From NCBI RefSeq assembly GCF_946482605.1, contig NZ_CAMLSE010000006.1, positions 62,001-126,000 of the forward strand: a stretch of DNA of 64,000 nt, given 5' to 3'. Positions 55,062 through 63,216 of the stretch are shown one piece after another (the first letter of the stretch is position 1; every line of letters starts with the position of its first letter). A model generated the notes under the pieces. The model saw only the letters and a program-made list of their open reading frames with translations. It was not told the origin of the DNA and did no database searches. The stretch is from an uncultured Dyadobacter sp. Its GTDB lineage: Bacteria > Bacteroidota > Bacteroidia > Cytophagales > Spirosomataceae. The position numbers and the translations under genes were made by a program.

Positions 55062-55750
55062 AAAGACCTTTACTGATCGTTTCCTTCCTTTGGGCTACGA
55101 TTTGCGTCTCGGTTGCCCAGGTGATCGATGCGGAATCGGCTAAAAGCCACGTGATCGTCAAGTATTCGCCCGCTACCATGTTCGATTTTGACAACACCGT
55201 TCAATTCGGGGTCGAGATACCGCTCGGAAATGGCGACTTCACGATTCAGCAGGATCTGGGTTACGGCAGTTCTGCATTCAACATATGGTATTATGACGAA
55301 GATCCGTCTCCGGATAAACGGACTTTCAAAAGCAGGACACAGTTCAGGTTTTATTATTTCGAAAGGCGCAGAATGAGGGGTTATGTGGGGCCCGAGCTCC
55401 TGCTGAAGAGCGTGGTTTACAGGGAAAATCAATGGGCCGGCATGGAGTGCGTCAATGGCAATTGCGGCTATTTCGAACAACACCCGGTGAAAGTGGCCAA
55501 GCAGGCTGTGGCTGTACACGCACGGTTTGGCTGGCAGTTCTACTTTACCAACCGGATGACGCTGGATCTTTTTACCGGTATCGGTTTTCGCAGCATTACC
55601 GGTAAATCGCTGACTCCGGAAGACGGGAACCGGCAGATATACGCGGTCGATGACATTTGGACAAGCGTCTCGCCGCGCACCAGGGAGTTCGTTCCGAGTG
55701 TCGCATTAGGCGTGCATTTCGGGATCGTTTTAGGAAAATTCAAAGATTAA
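55058..55750 (+). CDS. Outer-membrane beta-barrel-like protein
   Basis: 230 residues, signal peptide (cleavage near 21, VSVAQ). Alternating aromatic strands (HVIVKYSPATMFDFDNTVQF, TQFRFYYFERRRMRGYVGPE, HARFGWQFYFTNRMTLDLFT) ending LGVHFGIVLGKFKD suggest a small barrel of 8-10 strands. DUF3575-like in general style, but I cannot fix the family. Start overlaps the stop of the LVIVD lipoprotein, so the two products are likely partners. Followed by a terminator. Confidence 0.7.
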   Translation: MKRPLLIVSFLWATICVSVAQVIDAESAKSHVIVKYSPATMFDFDNTVQFGVEIPLGNGDFTIQQDLGYGSSAFNIWYYDEDPSPDKRTFKSRTQFRFYYFERRRMRGYVGPELLLKSVVYRENQWAGMECVNGNCGYFEQHPVKVAKQAVAVHARFGWQFYFTNRMTLDLFTGIGFRSITGKSLTPEDGNRQIYAVDDIWTSVSPRTREFVPSVALGVHFGIVLGKFKD

Positions 55751-55773
55751 TGCACTGCGAAGGGACGTGCCTT

Positions 55774-55808
55774 GCCGGCGTAGTCCACCTGCGTCGGCTT
55801 TCTGTTTT
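55774..55808 (+). terminator. Probable terminator after the barrel gene
   Basis: 10-bp stem with two G-T pairs (55774-55783 with 55789-55798), 5-nt loop, then TTTCTGTTTT. Confidence 0.6.
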
Positions 55809-55859
55809 CCCGCCTTAAATTTGTGAAAGGCAAGGCCCACGGTGCCGGATAAAACAGAT

Positions 55860-55892
55860 AGCGCGGGGCTGCAAAATGCAGAACCCCGCGCT
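55860..55892. repeat. GC-rich imperfect hairpin
   Basis: AGCGCGGGG (from 55860) pairs with CCCCGCGCT (to 55892), with an inner CTGCA/TGCAG stem and a 2-nt bulge. No T run follows on the plus strand. A structural or minus-strand terminator element. Confidence 0.5.
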
Positions 55893-56253
55893 GCAATTAA
55901 CGTTGAGTAAACAAGATATTCGAATATAGAAACCTTGTCGCTAAATCGCTACAATGAACTCATTTATTCCAATTAGTTCTATTCATATTACAACCAGTTT
56001 GATTTAACGGTAAAAAATTGCCTGCAATATGCAGCTGTGAACGCTATGGCTACCGAAAAGAGCGTGCGAGCTCGCGCTTGGGAGCGGTCAAGATGGCATT
56101 GGAAATAAGCTGGGACAAGCCTGGATCAGTTGCAGTTTCAAGGCGTTTTTTTGACTGCTTCCGGCGATGATAGGATTCGTGAAATTTGGATGGAGAGGGG
56201 TGGGGCCGAAACCCTGATACCGGGATGGGGCATCGGAAAAAGGGAGCGATTAG

Positions 56254-56288
56254 AAATCATTTTTCCGAATGATTCGGAAAAATGATTT
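56254..56288. repeat. Perfect 17-bp inverted repeat
   Basis: Arms 56254-56270 and 56272-56288 are exact reverse complements around a single G (arm AAATCATTTTTCCGAAT). It lies alone in gene-free DNA, 240 bp before the glyoxalase-fold gene. Could be a protein-binding palindrome or a T-rich bidirectional terminator. Confidence 0.7.
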
Positions 56289-56526
56289 TAACTACTTACT
56301 CAACGTTATCCGATTGCTCGGTTAATGTGATGCGATTTACTTTTTTCTCGCAAACAAAGAGGCATCCGGTAGACTTTACTTTTCAAAAATTCGACTAATA
56401 CAGTCAAAACGTCGACAAATGAAGATAATCAATGCTGTGCGGCCGAGGGTTTCCCACCGAAACGCTTTTGGAAAGGAGTATAGATTGATTACCTTGAAGT
56501 ATCGCTCACTGCTAAATTCTCCTGCT

Positions 56527-56913
56527 ATGAACAATGCCATCAGCTGGTTTGAAATTCCAACCACGGACCTGGACCGGGCTACCGGTTTTTACGAACAGAT
56601 CTTCCAGATCCGGCTATTTCCGCTGGATACTCCTAATCTGAAAATGCGGATGTTTCCCATCGATGATATGGCCACAGGCGCAGGCGGGGCGCTGGTTTTT
56701 AGCGGGGGCTTTCACAAGCCGTCCGCTACCGAGGGGCCGCTGATTTATCTGAATGCAAATCCGGATGTGCAGATCGTGCTGGACCGGATTGCCGCGGCGG
56801 GCGGCACAATCATTGTTCCCAAGACACAGATTAGCCCCGAGTACGGCTACATGGCTGCTTTCCTTGACACAGAAGGGAACCGGATCGCATTGCATTCGGC
56901 GCCGGTGTCCTGA
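56527..56913 (+). CDS. VOC/glyoxalase-fold protein
   Basis: 128 residues from the ATG at 56527 (MNNAISWFEIPTTDLDRATG), the normal family start. The VOC fold pattern is complete: FYEQIFQIRLF, GALVFSGGFHKPS, YLNANPDVQIVLDRIAAAGG, YGYMAAFLDTEGNRIALHS. Members include glyoxalases, dioxygenases and many binding proteins of unknown function; this short single-domain type is usually unassigned. A hairpin follows 35 bp after the stop. Confidence 0.85.
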   Translation: MNNAISWFEIPTTDLDRATGFYEQIFQIRLFPLDTPNLKMRMFPIDDMATGAGGALVFSGGFHKPSATEGPLIYLNANPDVQIVLDRIAAAGGTIIVPKTQISPEYGYMAAFLDTEGNRIALHSAPVS

Positions 56914-56948
56914 ATATGTATTGCCAGCACGGCTAGGGCAAAGAAAAA

Positions 56949-56968
56949 GCGCCCGGTTGACCGGACGC
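56949..56968. terminator. Bidirectional terminator
   Basis: 9-bp stem with one mismatch (56949-56957 with 56960-56968, arm GCGCCCGGT), flanked by AAGAAAAA and TTTCTT. It separates the convergent glyoxalase-fold and protease genes. Confidence 0.7.
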
Positions 56969-56992
56969 CTTTCTTCAATATTACGAGGATAA

Positions 56993-59227
56993 CTATTCCA
57001 ACAGTATACGAATTGCATCCACCTTTTCCTTTTGCCTGCTGTTTTTTACATGGATGTAATAGGTACCGCGGGGCAATGATTTTGCGTCAATTTGAATCTG
57101 TCTTCCATTAGTAAGCGCATTGCGCCTGTAAACATCTTGAACATCAACGGTTTTGATCAGCTTCCCTGATTTTTCGGAGTAAAGCGCAATTTGGTCGGGC
57201 AACGACTCGGCACTTTCAATCTGGTCAAAGTCAATAGTTACAAAATCTTTTGCGGGATTTGGAAACACCGTGTATCTCGCAAAACAATTGTTGGTGCAAA
57301 TTGTCAGCGTTTGATTGGTGGAACCACAAGTATTCCAAATGTTGAGATTCAGGTAATAGCAGTTCGCATTGTAAGCGGTAAAAGCAGTGCTCGATGAACC
57401 GGCATTTGCAATAAAAGCATTTGGATCACTTTGGGACCAATAATAGGTTGACGACGGGTCGTTAGGAACGGCGGCGATCGGCGTGTAGCTGTTCACGCAA
57501 GCAGTTCCATTGGACGTGGGATTACCATTAACCAGAAATCCACCAAATTGGGGAGGCCCTACAAAAATGCGATGCGTAATGCCGCCGGTTGGATTGCACC
57601 CTACTCTGAATGTGATTGTTACATCTTCAACTCCCAGGCTCGTTAGGTTGGCAACGCTACCTGTTCCAGACGAAGGCGACACTGATCCGGTGGGCGAGAC
57701 CGACCATGTAACTGCGGCTCCGGCAGGAACATTATTTAAAACATATGATCCGGTTGTGCATAGAATTGCGGGCCCTGAAACGGAAGGCAGCGGGGAGATT
57801 GGTCCCAGATCCGTAGCCCCTGTGTTTGCCGGGTCAAGCCAGTTACTTAGCCGGTTGTTGTTGGCGCCGCCCCCAGCCCAGGAAACATCGAACCGGCCAT
57901 ATTGCCCACGGTGATTGCCACAAAAGTCGTTATTCGTATTTAGATGGTCTCCATGCAATTGCCCTACAATACGACTATTCTGATTGTAAATGGGCGACCC
58001 GGAAGAGCCTGGTTGTACGGTTCCCGTGTTGAAGTTTGCCTCCCAGTGCGTATTAGCAGGCAGTGTAATTACTGGGTTTCCAAAAATATCCCGCAACCAT
58101 ACTGTGGCAATGGCGACGTTGGTGAGGCCATTATTGTCAACTGATATTTTTTTGACATCTCCATTTGGATGATGTATTGCTACTGCGGAAGTCGCAGCGG
58201 TTGTACTCCTGGACCATCCTGAGTAGGTGACACCATCGGCCGGTTGCGGACGATTTTGTAATTCGACAAGGGCAAAATCCGAGTTCTGAAAGCCAGCTCT
58301 AAAAGTAGACCCATTGTAAGTGATCCAACTCGTAGCATCCGGTCCGCCGCAACTTGGACTGTCGTATCTAAACCGGTAGACCCAGTTGGCGACACTCGCC
58401 TGGTCTCCGCCATCCAGGTTACCATCCTGATTGCCATCAAGGCAATGAAAGGCCGTCAGAAAATAGGGGGTTAGGTTTTGGCACGTATTATTTACCAATG
58501 CACCCGTACAGAATCGTTGCCCGGCACCAGTTATCATAAGGGCAACCGAGTTTCCTTCATCACGCCAGTTGCTACCCTCAGCACATGCGATATCTCTGTT
58601 ACATGCAGCAGACTCTCCATATCCGGCATACGCTGTATTGTATCCATAAACTGCATTAGCTATATGTAGCTGACTCTTTTCAAGGGAATTGCCGGGTTCA
58701 ATTAACTGAATGACTACACCAGAACCCGGTAGGAGATCTGTCCAAAATACCCCATTTTCAGGGTTGTTTTCGGCCGTTACAGGACCATAAACAACCCGCT
58801 TATCAACGGTATAAATTAATAATTTTGCTCCTGCCGACAGTTTGAACCTATCAAAAAGCAAATTAATCGTTCGTGCTCCCTGAGAAGCGACAACAAAGTT
58901 GGTTACAATTGAATCTGCTGAACGAAATTGCTTGCCTTGCCCAAGGACGTCAGCATTCACTTTAAATGATTTTCCGAATCGAACCGGCAGCCCTTGTAAC
59001 CTTTCAAGTGAGTCTTGTTTTAACTCCGCCTTCACATCTATATTTGGAAGCCGATGAGTTGGCAAAGCATCAATTGCTGACAGCTCTTTAACCCCTAACT
59101 TTGTCGCCAGATTGGGTTGTATAACCCGTGTAATGATCTGAGCATCAGCGTAATGAATTAGGCTTAAATTAAGAAGCAAAAAGGATAAATAGAACCATTT
59201 TGTTGAAGAGTAATAGTACTTTCTCAT
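56993..59227 (-). CDS. Secreted trypsin-like serine protease, lysyl endopeptidase-like, type IX sorted
   Basis: 744 residues. Signal peptide to about 29, a propeptide-like region (30-200), then an S1 protease domain with His261 (LTAFHCLDG), Asp317 (QNSDFALVEL) and Ser409 (QPGSSGSPIYNQN), followed by IVGQLHG, which is the pattern of Achromobacter-type lysyl endopeptidases. A PKD-like beta-domain (about 485-560) and a type A sorting domain (TVFPNPAKDFVTIDF to the end) follow. It is expected at the surface or released. The gene looks more AT-rich than its neighbours. It lies 26 bp after a small Cys-rich lipoprotein gene in the same operon. Confidence 0.9.
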   Translation of the reverse strand: MRKYYYSSTKWFYLSFLLLNLSLIHYADAQIITRVIQPNLATKLGVKELSAIDALPTHRLPNIDVKAELKQDSLERLQGLPVRFGKSFKVNADVLGQGKQFRSADSIVTNFVVASQGARTINLLFDRFKLSAGAKLLIYTVDKRVVYGPVTAENNPENGVFWTDLLPGSGVVIQLIEPGNSLEKSQLHIANAVYGYNTAYAGYGESAACNRDIACAEGSNWRDEGNSVALMITGAGQRFCTGALVNNTCQNLTPYFLTAFHCLDGNQDGNLDGGDQASVANWVYRFRYDSPSCGGPDATSWITYNGSTFRAGFQNSDFALVELQNRPQPADGVTYSGWSRSTTAATSAVAIHHPNGDVKKISVDNNGLTNVAIATVWLRDIFGNPVITLPANTHWEANFNTGTVQPGSSGSPIYNQNSRIVGQLHGDHLNTNNDFCGNHRGQYGRFDVSWAGGGANNNRLSNWLDPANTGATDLGPISPLPSVSGPAILCTTGSYVLNNVPAGAAVTWSVSPTGSVSPSSGTGSVANLTSLGVEDVTITFRVGCNPTGGITHRIFVGPPQFGGFLVNGNPTSNGTACVNSYTPIAAVPNDPSSTYYWSQSDPNAFIANAGSSSTAFTAYNANCYYLNLNIWNTCGSTNQTLTICTNNCFARYTVFPNPAKDFVTIDFDQIESAESLPDQIALYSEKSGKLIKTVDVQDVYRRNALTNGRQIQIDAKSLPRGTYYIHVKNSRQKEKVDAIRILLE

Positions 59228-59253
59228 AATTAATGAAGTGTTAGGTGAAATAT

Positions 59254-59649
59254 TTATTTAGCAATTTTATCCGAACATGGTCCCAGGGAAGTCTTTGTAA
59301 TCGTGATAAAAGATGATGGTTCACATACCTTAAATTCTTTTCGGGCATAGCCACCATCGCGAAATTGGAAGTAAAAAACTGAATCTCCCTTCATATTAAA
59401 AGGATCAGTTATGCCTTTGAAGACGGTTGTGTCCAGATTCGCGACAACACAGTTTGTAAACATCGTGGTGCCAAATTGATTTTTCCAGGTCTTTCCGGGA
59501 CCTTCATCATTAAAAAGTTGGATCACCGCACCCTCACAATACATACCCAGGTATTTTCCCTGCAAACAGCGTGATTGCACGCCATCTGCATCTACGCACG
59601 AAAGGAAACCCGCAATAGCTGTGAATAGGATTAGAAATAAATGTTTCAT
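59254..59649 (-). CDS. Small Cys-rich lipoprotein
   Basis: 131 residues from the ATG at 59649, which gives a lipoprotein signal (MKHLFLILFTAIAGFLSC); an in-frame start at 59826 would add 59 unrelated residues. The mature part has about six Cys (RCLQGKYLGMYCEGAVIQLF, TNCVVANLD, KVCEPSS, LGPCSDK), so disulphides are likely, and no catalytic motif. It is encoded directly upstream of the secreted protease and shares its promoter. A role as inhibitor, chaperone or partner of the protease is possible but unproven. Confidence 0.7.
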   Translation of the reverse strand: MKHLFLILFTAIAGFLSCVDADGVQSRCLQGKYLGMYCEGAVIQLFNDEGPGKTWKNQFGTTMFTNCVVANLDTTVFKGITDPFNMKGDSVFYFQFRDGGYARKEFKVCEPSSFITITKTSLGPCSDKIAK

Positions 59650-60023
59650 AGCATTTTTTGTCAATGATTTTGTTTGTCGATTTCTACCAGCATGCCACAC
59701 ATTGCACGGTTGGGGCAATGAAAAGCCAGCCAACCGGGGTTGGTAATTTAATTTTGAAAGATGATTTGATGGGCGCAAATAGCTTTTTAGCGGCCGATCG
59801 TCAGTAGCTGAGATCGACCAATGCAATGCCTGTAAGTAAGGGTGCTGAAAGGTTTCGTGAATAAGAAACCCTGAGTTACTTCAAATATAAATTATAGAAT
59901 TATTTTTACAAATTTTTGCACAACAATTCTAGAATCTTTTTTGGGAAGTTGCCGGAAGCGATAGTAGTCAAGCACTCATCGGTTTTAGAAAACGGACGGT
60001 CAGAGTGATCGAAACACGGACAA
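59650..60023. other. Gene-free stretch holding a promoter and long leader
   Basis: Contains the minus-strand promoter at 59912-59882. This leaves an untranslated leader of roughly 225 nt before the lipoprotein ATG. No gene is seen in it. Confidence 0.5.
59882..59912 (-). promoter_or_regulatory. Promoter of the lipoprotein-protease operon
   Basis: On the minus strand TTTG (59912-59909), 19-bp spacer, TATATTTG (59889-59882): a full match to the Bacteroidota consensus in AT-rich DNA. Confidence 0.7.
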
Positions 60024-60665
60024 CTATATGCCCCGCTTGTTACTTTCAATTGCGATGAACTCTGGCAAATAGTTGGTAGTGCATCCTTTTGATACCTTTT
60101 CGCCTTTGTAAAGACCGGTTTTCTCGCCCAGAGCTATGCAGCGATCCCGATACTGATTTTCGTAAATGCCAATCCAGCCAGCGGTGAAGTTCATTGCCCA
60201 CTGCACTTCCGGTTCTTCGCGGGCGATGCTGGTTTCTATTTTAGTCAACAGTTCGGCCGTATTAGCAGCAGGTTTCTGCCCCATCCACCTCAGGCGCCCC
60301 TGATAATACCAGAACACTCTTCGTTGAAGCGAAAAAGCACTATTTTCCCACGATTCAACGAGGGCGATGGTCTTCTTGTCTTTAAGAAGCTGATTGGCCA
60401 TCAACCAGTCGATAAGTTGATTCCGCTCGTGAAATGGATGAGCCTGTATATCTTCACAGAATTGATCGATCAGGTCTTGTGAGACACGCTTGTTGTCCAT
60501 AATCAAAATGGCTAGTTGCCTGGGCAAAAACCGCCCGGTCGACCACAACTCGATAGCCAGCTCATGATCCTTCCTGATATGCTTGGCGATTGTGCGCAAG
60601 TCGCCCAGTTTGGTTTGGACATTGATTTGACCCAGGATTTCTTCTGCTTTTGAAGAGAGTTTCAT
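60024..60665 (-). CDS. DNA alkylation repair protein (AlkD-like)
   Basis: 213 residues, all helical HEAT-like repeats. The family motifs are visible: KHIRKDHELAIELWSTGRFL, RQLAILIMDNKRVSQDLIDQ, WENSAFSLQRRVFWYYQGRL and EEPEVQWAMNFTAGWIGIYE. AlkD-type glycosylases release positively charged alkylated bases. The protein is on the short side of the family but ends with the usual DRCIALGEKTGLYKGEKVSK-like segment. Single gene on the minus strand. Confidence 0.85.
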   Translation of the reverse strand: MKLSSKAEEILGQINVQTKLGDLRTIAKHIRKDHELAIELWSTGRFLPRQLAILIMDNKRVSQDLIDQFCEDIQAHPFHERNQLIDWLMANQLLKDKKTIALVESWENSAFSLQRRVFWYYQGRLRWMGQKPAANTAELLTKIETSIAREEPEVQWAMNFTAGWIGIYENQYRDRCIALGEKTGLYKGEKVSKGCTTNYLPEFIAIESNKRGI

Positions 60666-60795
60666 GATGTATTTTAATTGTTATCCGGATGATAAACGAT
60701 CAGGAATCAATGTATGCACCTCGATTTCATCTGAGAAGCTCCTCATCAGCTATGGAGTCGGTTGGCCGCACCTCGTGTGCCTTTTGTGATCCCGC

Positions 60796-63216
60796 TTAAA
60801 TTTTGACCTGCAATGTAAGATAAAAACCCCGTCCGTCGGATGGCAGTATTCCCGGGCCCGGGTAACCGGTGGCGCGCCGGGTGAAGTACATTTCGTTGGC
60901 CAGGTTGTTGACACTGCCTTCCGCGCGGAACCGCTTCCATTCATATGACAAGCTCACGTCCATAATCTTGTAGGCCGGAATGAGGCCCACCACCGAGGAT
61001 ACGCCACCGTCGGTCGCATTGGTAGCTTCTGAAAACTGATCGGTCAGGTGTGTAAACTGAAAAGAACCTTTCAGCTTTTTGTATCCCAGCCTCAAACCGG
61101 TTTTGATATTTACTTTGGGTACGAATTCGACCTGATTACCTTGCACACCGGGGATTTCGCTGTGCTTGTAATCAGAGCGGATCAATGCTGCATTGGCAAA
61201 CAGCACGCCACTCCAATGGTCGCTCTCGCCCCTGGCCAGCCGCAGCAGATCTGCCTCGGCGTAGGATTCTATACCCATGATAATGGCTTGCCCTACATTG
61301 CTGCGAAGCCGCAGGACGCGGTTGCTTTCATCGGAGAACTGTACCTCGCCGATACGGTTATTGTAGTTCAGGTAAAAAAGGCTGACGTCATAATTGTAAA
61401 GGGCGGTCTGGTGACTGCGTACGCCCAGATCGATAGAATAGCCCTTTTCGTCTTTCAGGTTGGGATCTATTACCGAGGACGGATTAGCAATGCGCATGTC
61501 GCTGAATGTAATCGAGCGGTAGTTTTGGGACATGTTCCCATACAGCTCCACATGGGGATGCGGCTTATAGCTGATCCCGACACCGGCCAGCAGAAAGTGT
61601 CGTCCGTTGGTACGGTATTCGTCGGTCCTGGAAATATTGATCACATTCCCTGCCAGATCGCGGGCGATGTTGCCGTAGTAGCCATCTGCGGTGGTTTTGA
61701 TGTACTCAAAACGCACACCGGGTGTGATCGAAAACCGGTCGCTGAGGTAAAAGATGTTTTCTGCAAAAAACGAAATGTTGCGGTTGGGGAAGCGGTAGTC
61801 GTAGGTGATGAACCGGTCTGGCTCCACAAATTTGAAATCGGCATCTTTACCTTTGGACCCCAGTCCCTGAAGGTTATGGTTATAGCCATAGTAATAGCGG
61901 CTTCCCAGGAGCAATACCGACATTTTTTTAGCTAAAAAGTACCGTTTCAGATAGCGTGCCTCGGCTCCCCAGTTGGTGAAATCACCTTTGATCAGATCAC
62001 GTTCACTATTATCGTCGATCGTTGCGACGCGGTTGGGACGAAAGCCCAGCGAGTAGCGATTGGCAGCAAGTCCGAAAAGTCTCAGGTTGAATTCGTTAGC
62101 TGCATTGAATCGGTGGTCAAAATGGATGGCAGCCATATTCCAATTGACCTGAAACCAGTTCCGCTCCCGGTTGGTCTGCCGGGGATCCTGCCTGAACATC
62201 GCGTCGGAAAGGCCTCCGGGTTGTTTGGCAAGGTAATGCATATGGGTCAGATCGAGGCCAATGCTGGTCTTTTCGCCGAGTTTGTAATCCAGATCTGCGT
62301 AGGCTGTATAGTTATTGAATTTTGAGTTAGCCCGCCATCCGTCGGCTCGTTTGTATTGAAAAAAAGTATAGTAGCTCAGCTTACCCACCGTGCCACTGGC
62401 GCTGGTGAAAGTGTTGTAAAAGCCGAATGATCCCACACTCTGCCGGGCAACCAATTCCAGTTTCCGGTCCTGAACGGGTTTTTTCATGACGAAATTGATG
62501 AGTCCGCCAAACTGTGTCCCATATTGCAGGGAGGCGGCGCCGCGCACGATTTGGATCTTGCCCACAGCCTCGATGGGCGGAGTGTAATAGCTTTCGGGAT
62601 AGCCCAGGGCATCCGCGCTGATGTCATGGCCATTCTGGCGTACATTGAAATTGGAGGTCCGGTTGGGATCCAGGCCCCGTCCTCCGATGTTCAGCTGCAA
62701 GCCGCCGCCCTCGTTTTCCCAGATATTGAGTCCTGCCACCCGTGAGTACACCTGTCGTGCATTGTTGGTCGACAAGTTAGCGACAAGCTGGTCAGGGGTA
62801 ATCACTTCCGATTTCTTGCCCTCGTAAATGCCCATACTCTCAACACCCCGCAGCCGCGAAAAACCGAAATCGGCTGCTTTTTCCTTCACGGTCAGCTCAT
62901 CCAGGTTTTGTTCCGAGCTGATCAGATACAGCTCAACATGCAGCGCCTTTCCTCTGACATTAAGCTGCTTCTTTTGAATGCGGTAGCCGGATGAAGCAGT
63001 TTGCAGGGTGTAGTTTCCGTTGGGTACCGACGGGAACACAAAATTTCCATCCTGATCGGTATAAGTACTCAGTGTTTCATTCAAAAACAGGGTGCAACCC
63101 TCGACGGCGGAACTGTCGGATCGTGACAAAATGCGGCCGGACAGCCGGGTCTGGGCCATGGTAATTCCGGTGATCAGCAGCAGGAGGGGCAGTAGTTTAA
63201 AGGCCTTTAATTTCAT
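60796..63216 (-). CDS. TonB-dependent receptor (FecA/siderophore-like)
   Basis: 806 residues. Signal peptide (1-21), a carboxypeptidase-regulatory-like domain (GRILSRSDSSAVEGCTLFLN to about 110), plug (EVITPDQLVANLSTNNARQV, then IQIVRGAASLQYGTQFGGLI), and a barrel ending YFTRRATGYPGPGILPSDGR and GFYLTLQVKI. This is the ferric-citrate/siderophore receptor type and not SusC: no SusD and no SusC box. Its start overlaps the end of the HTTM gene by 20 bp, so they are one operon. Substrate probably iron-related or another metal complex (inference). Confidence 0.9.
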   Translation of the reverse strand: MKLKAFKLLPLLLLITGITMAQTRLSGRILSRSDSSAVEGCTLFLNETLSTYTDQDGNFVFPSVPNGNYTLQTASSGYRIQKKQLNVRGKALHVELYLISSEQNLDELTVKEKAADFGFSRLRGVESMGIYEGKKSEVITPDQLVANLSTNNARQVYSRVAGLNIWENEGGGLQLNIGGRGLDPNRTSNFNVRQNGHDISADALGYPESYYTPPIEAVGKIQIVRGAASLQYGTQFGGLINFVMKKPVQDRKLELVARQSVGSFGFYNTFTSASGTVGKLSYYTFFQYKRADGWRANSKFNNYTAYADLDYKLGEKTSIGLDLTHMHYLAKQPGGLSDAMFRQDPRQTNRERNWFQVNWNMAAIHFDHRFNAANEFNLRLFGLAANRYSLGFRPNRVATIDDNSERDLIKGDFTNWGAEARYLKRYFLAKKMSVLLLGSRYYYGYNHNLQGLGSKGKDADFKFVEPDRFITYDYRFPNRNISFFAENIFYLSDRFSITPGVRFEYIKTTADGYYGNIARDLAGNVINISRTDEYRTNGRHFLLAGVGISYKPHPHVELYGNMSQNYRSITFSDMRIANPSSVIDPNLKDEKGYSIDLGVRSHQTALYNYDVSLFYLNYNNRIGEVQFSDESNRVLRLRSNVGQAIIMGIESYAEADLLRLARGESDHWSGVLFANAALIRSDYKHSEIPGVQGNQVEFVPKVNIKTGLRLGYKKLKGSFQFTHLTDQFSEATNATDGGVSSVVGLIPAYKIMDVSLSYEWKRFRAEGSVNNLANEMYFTRRATGYPGPGILPSDGRGFYLTLQVKI

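Larger units (their letters stand above)
55751..56526. other. Long gene-free stretch rich in inverted repeats
   Basis: About 780 bp without a supported gene. It contains a terminator (55774-55808), a GC-rich hairpin (55860-55892) and a perfect palindrome (56254-56288). TACTTTTC at about 56376 is a weak -7 candidate for the downstream gene. An in-frame extension of that gene to 56419 has no family-like sequence. Confidence 0.5.
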
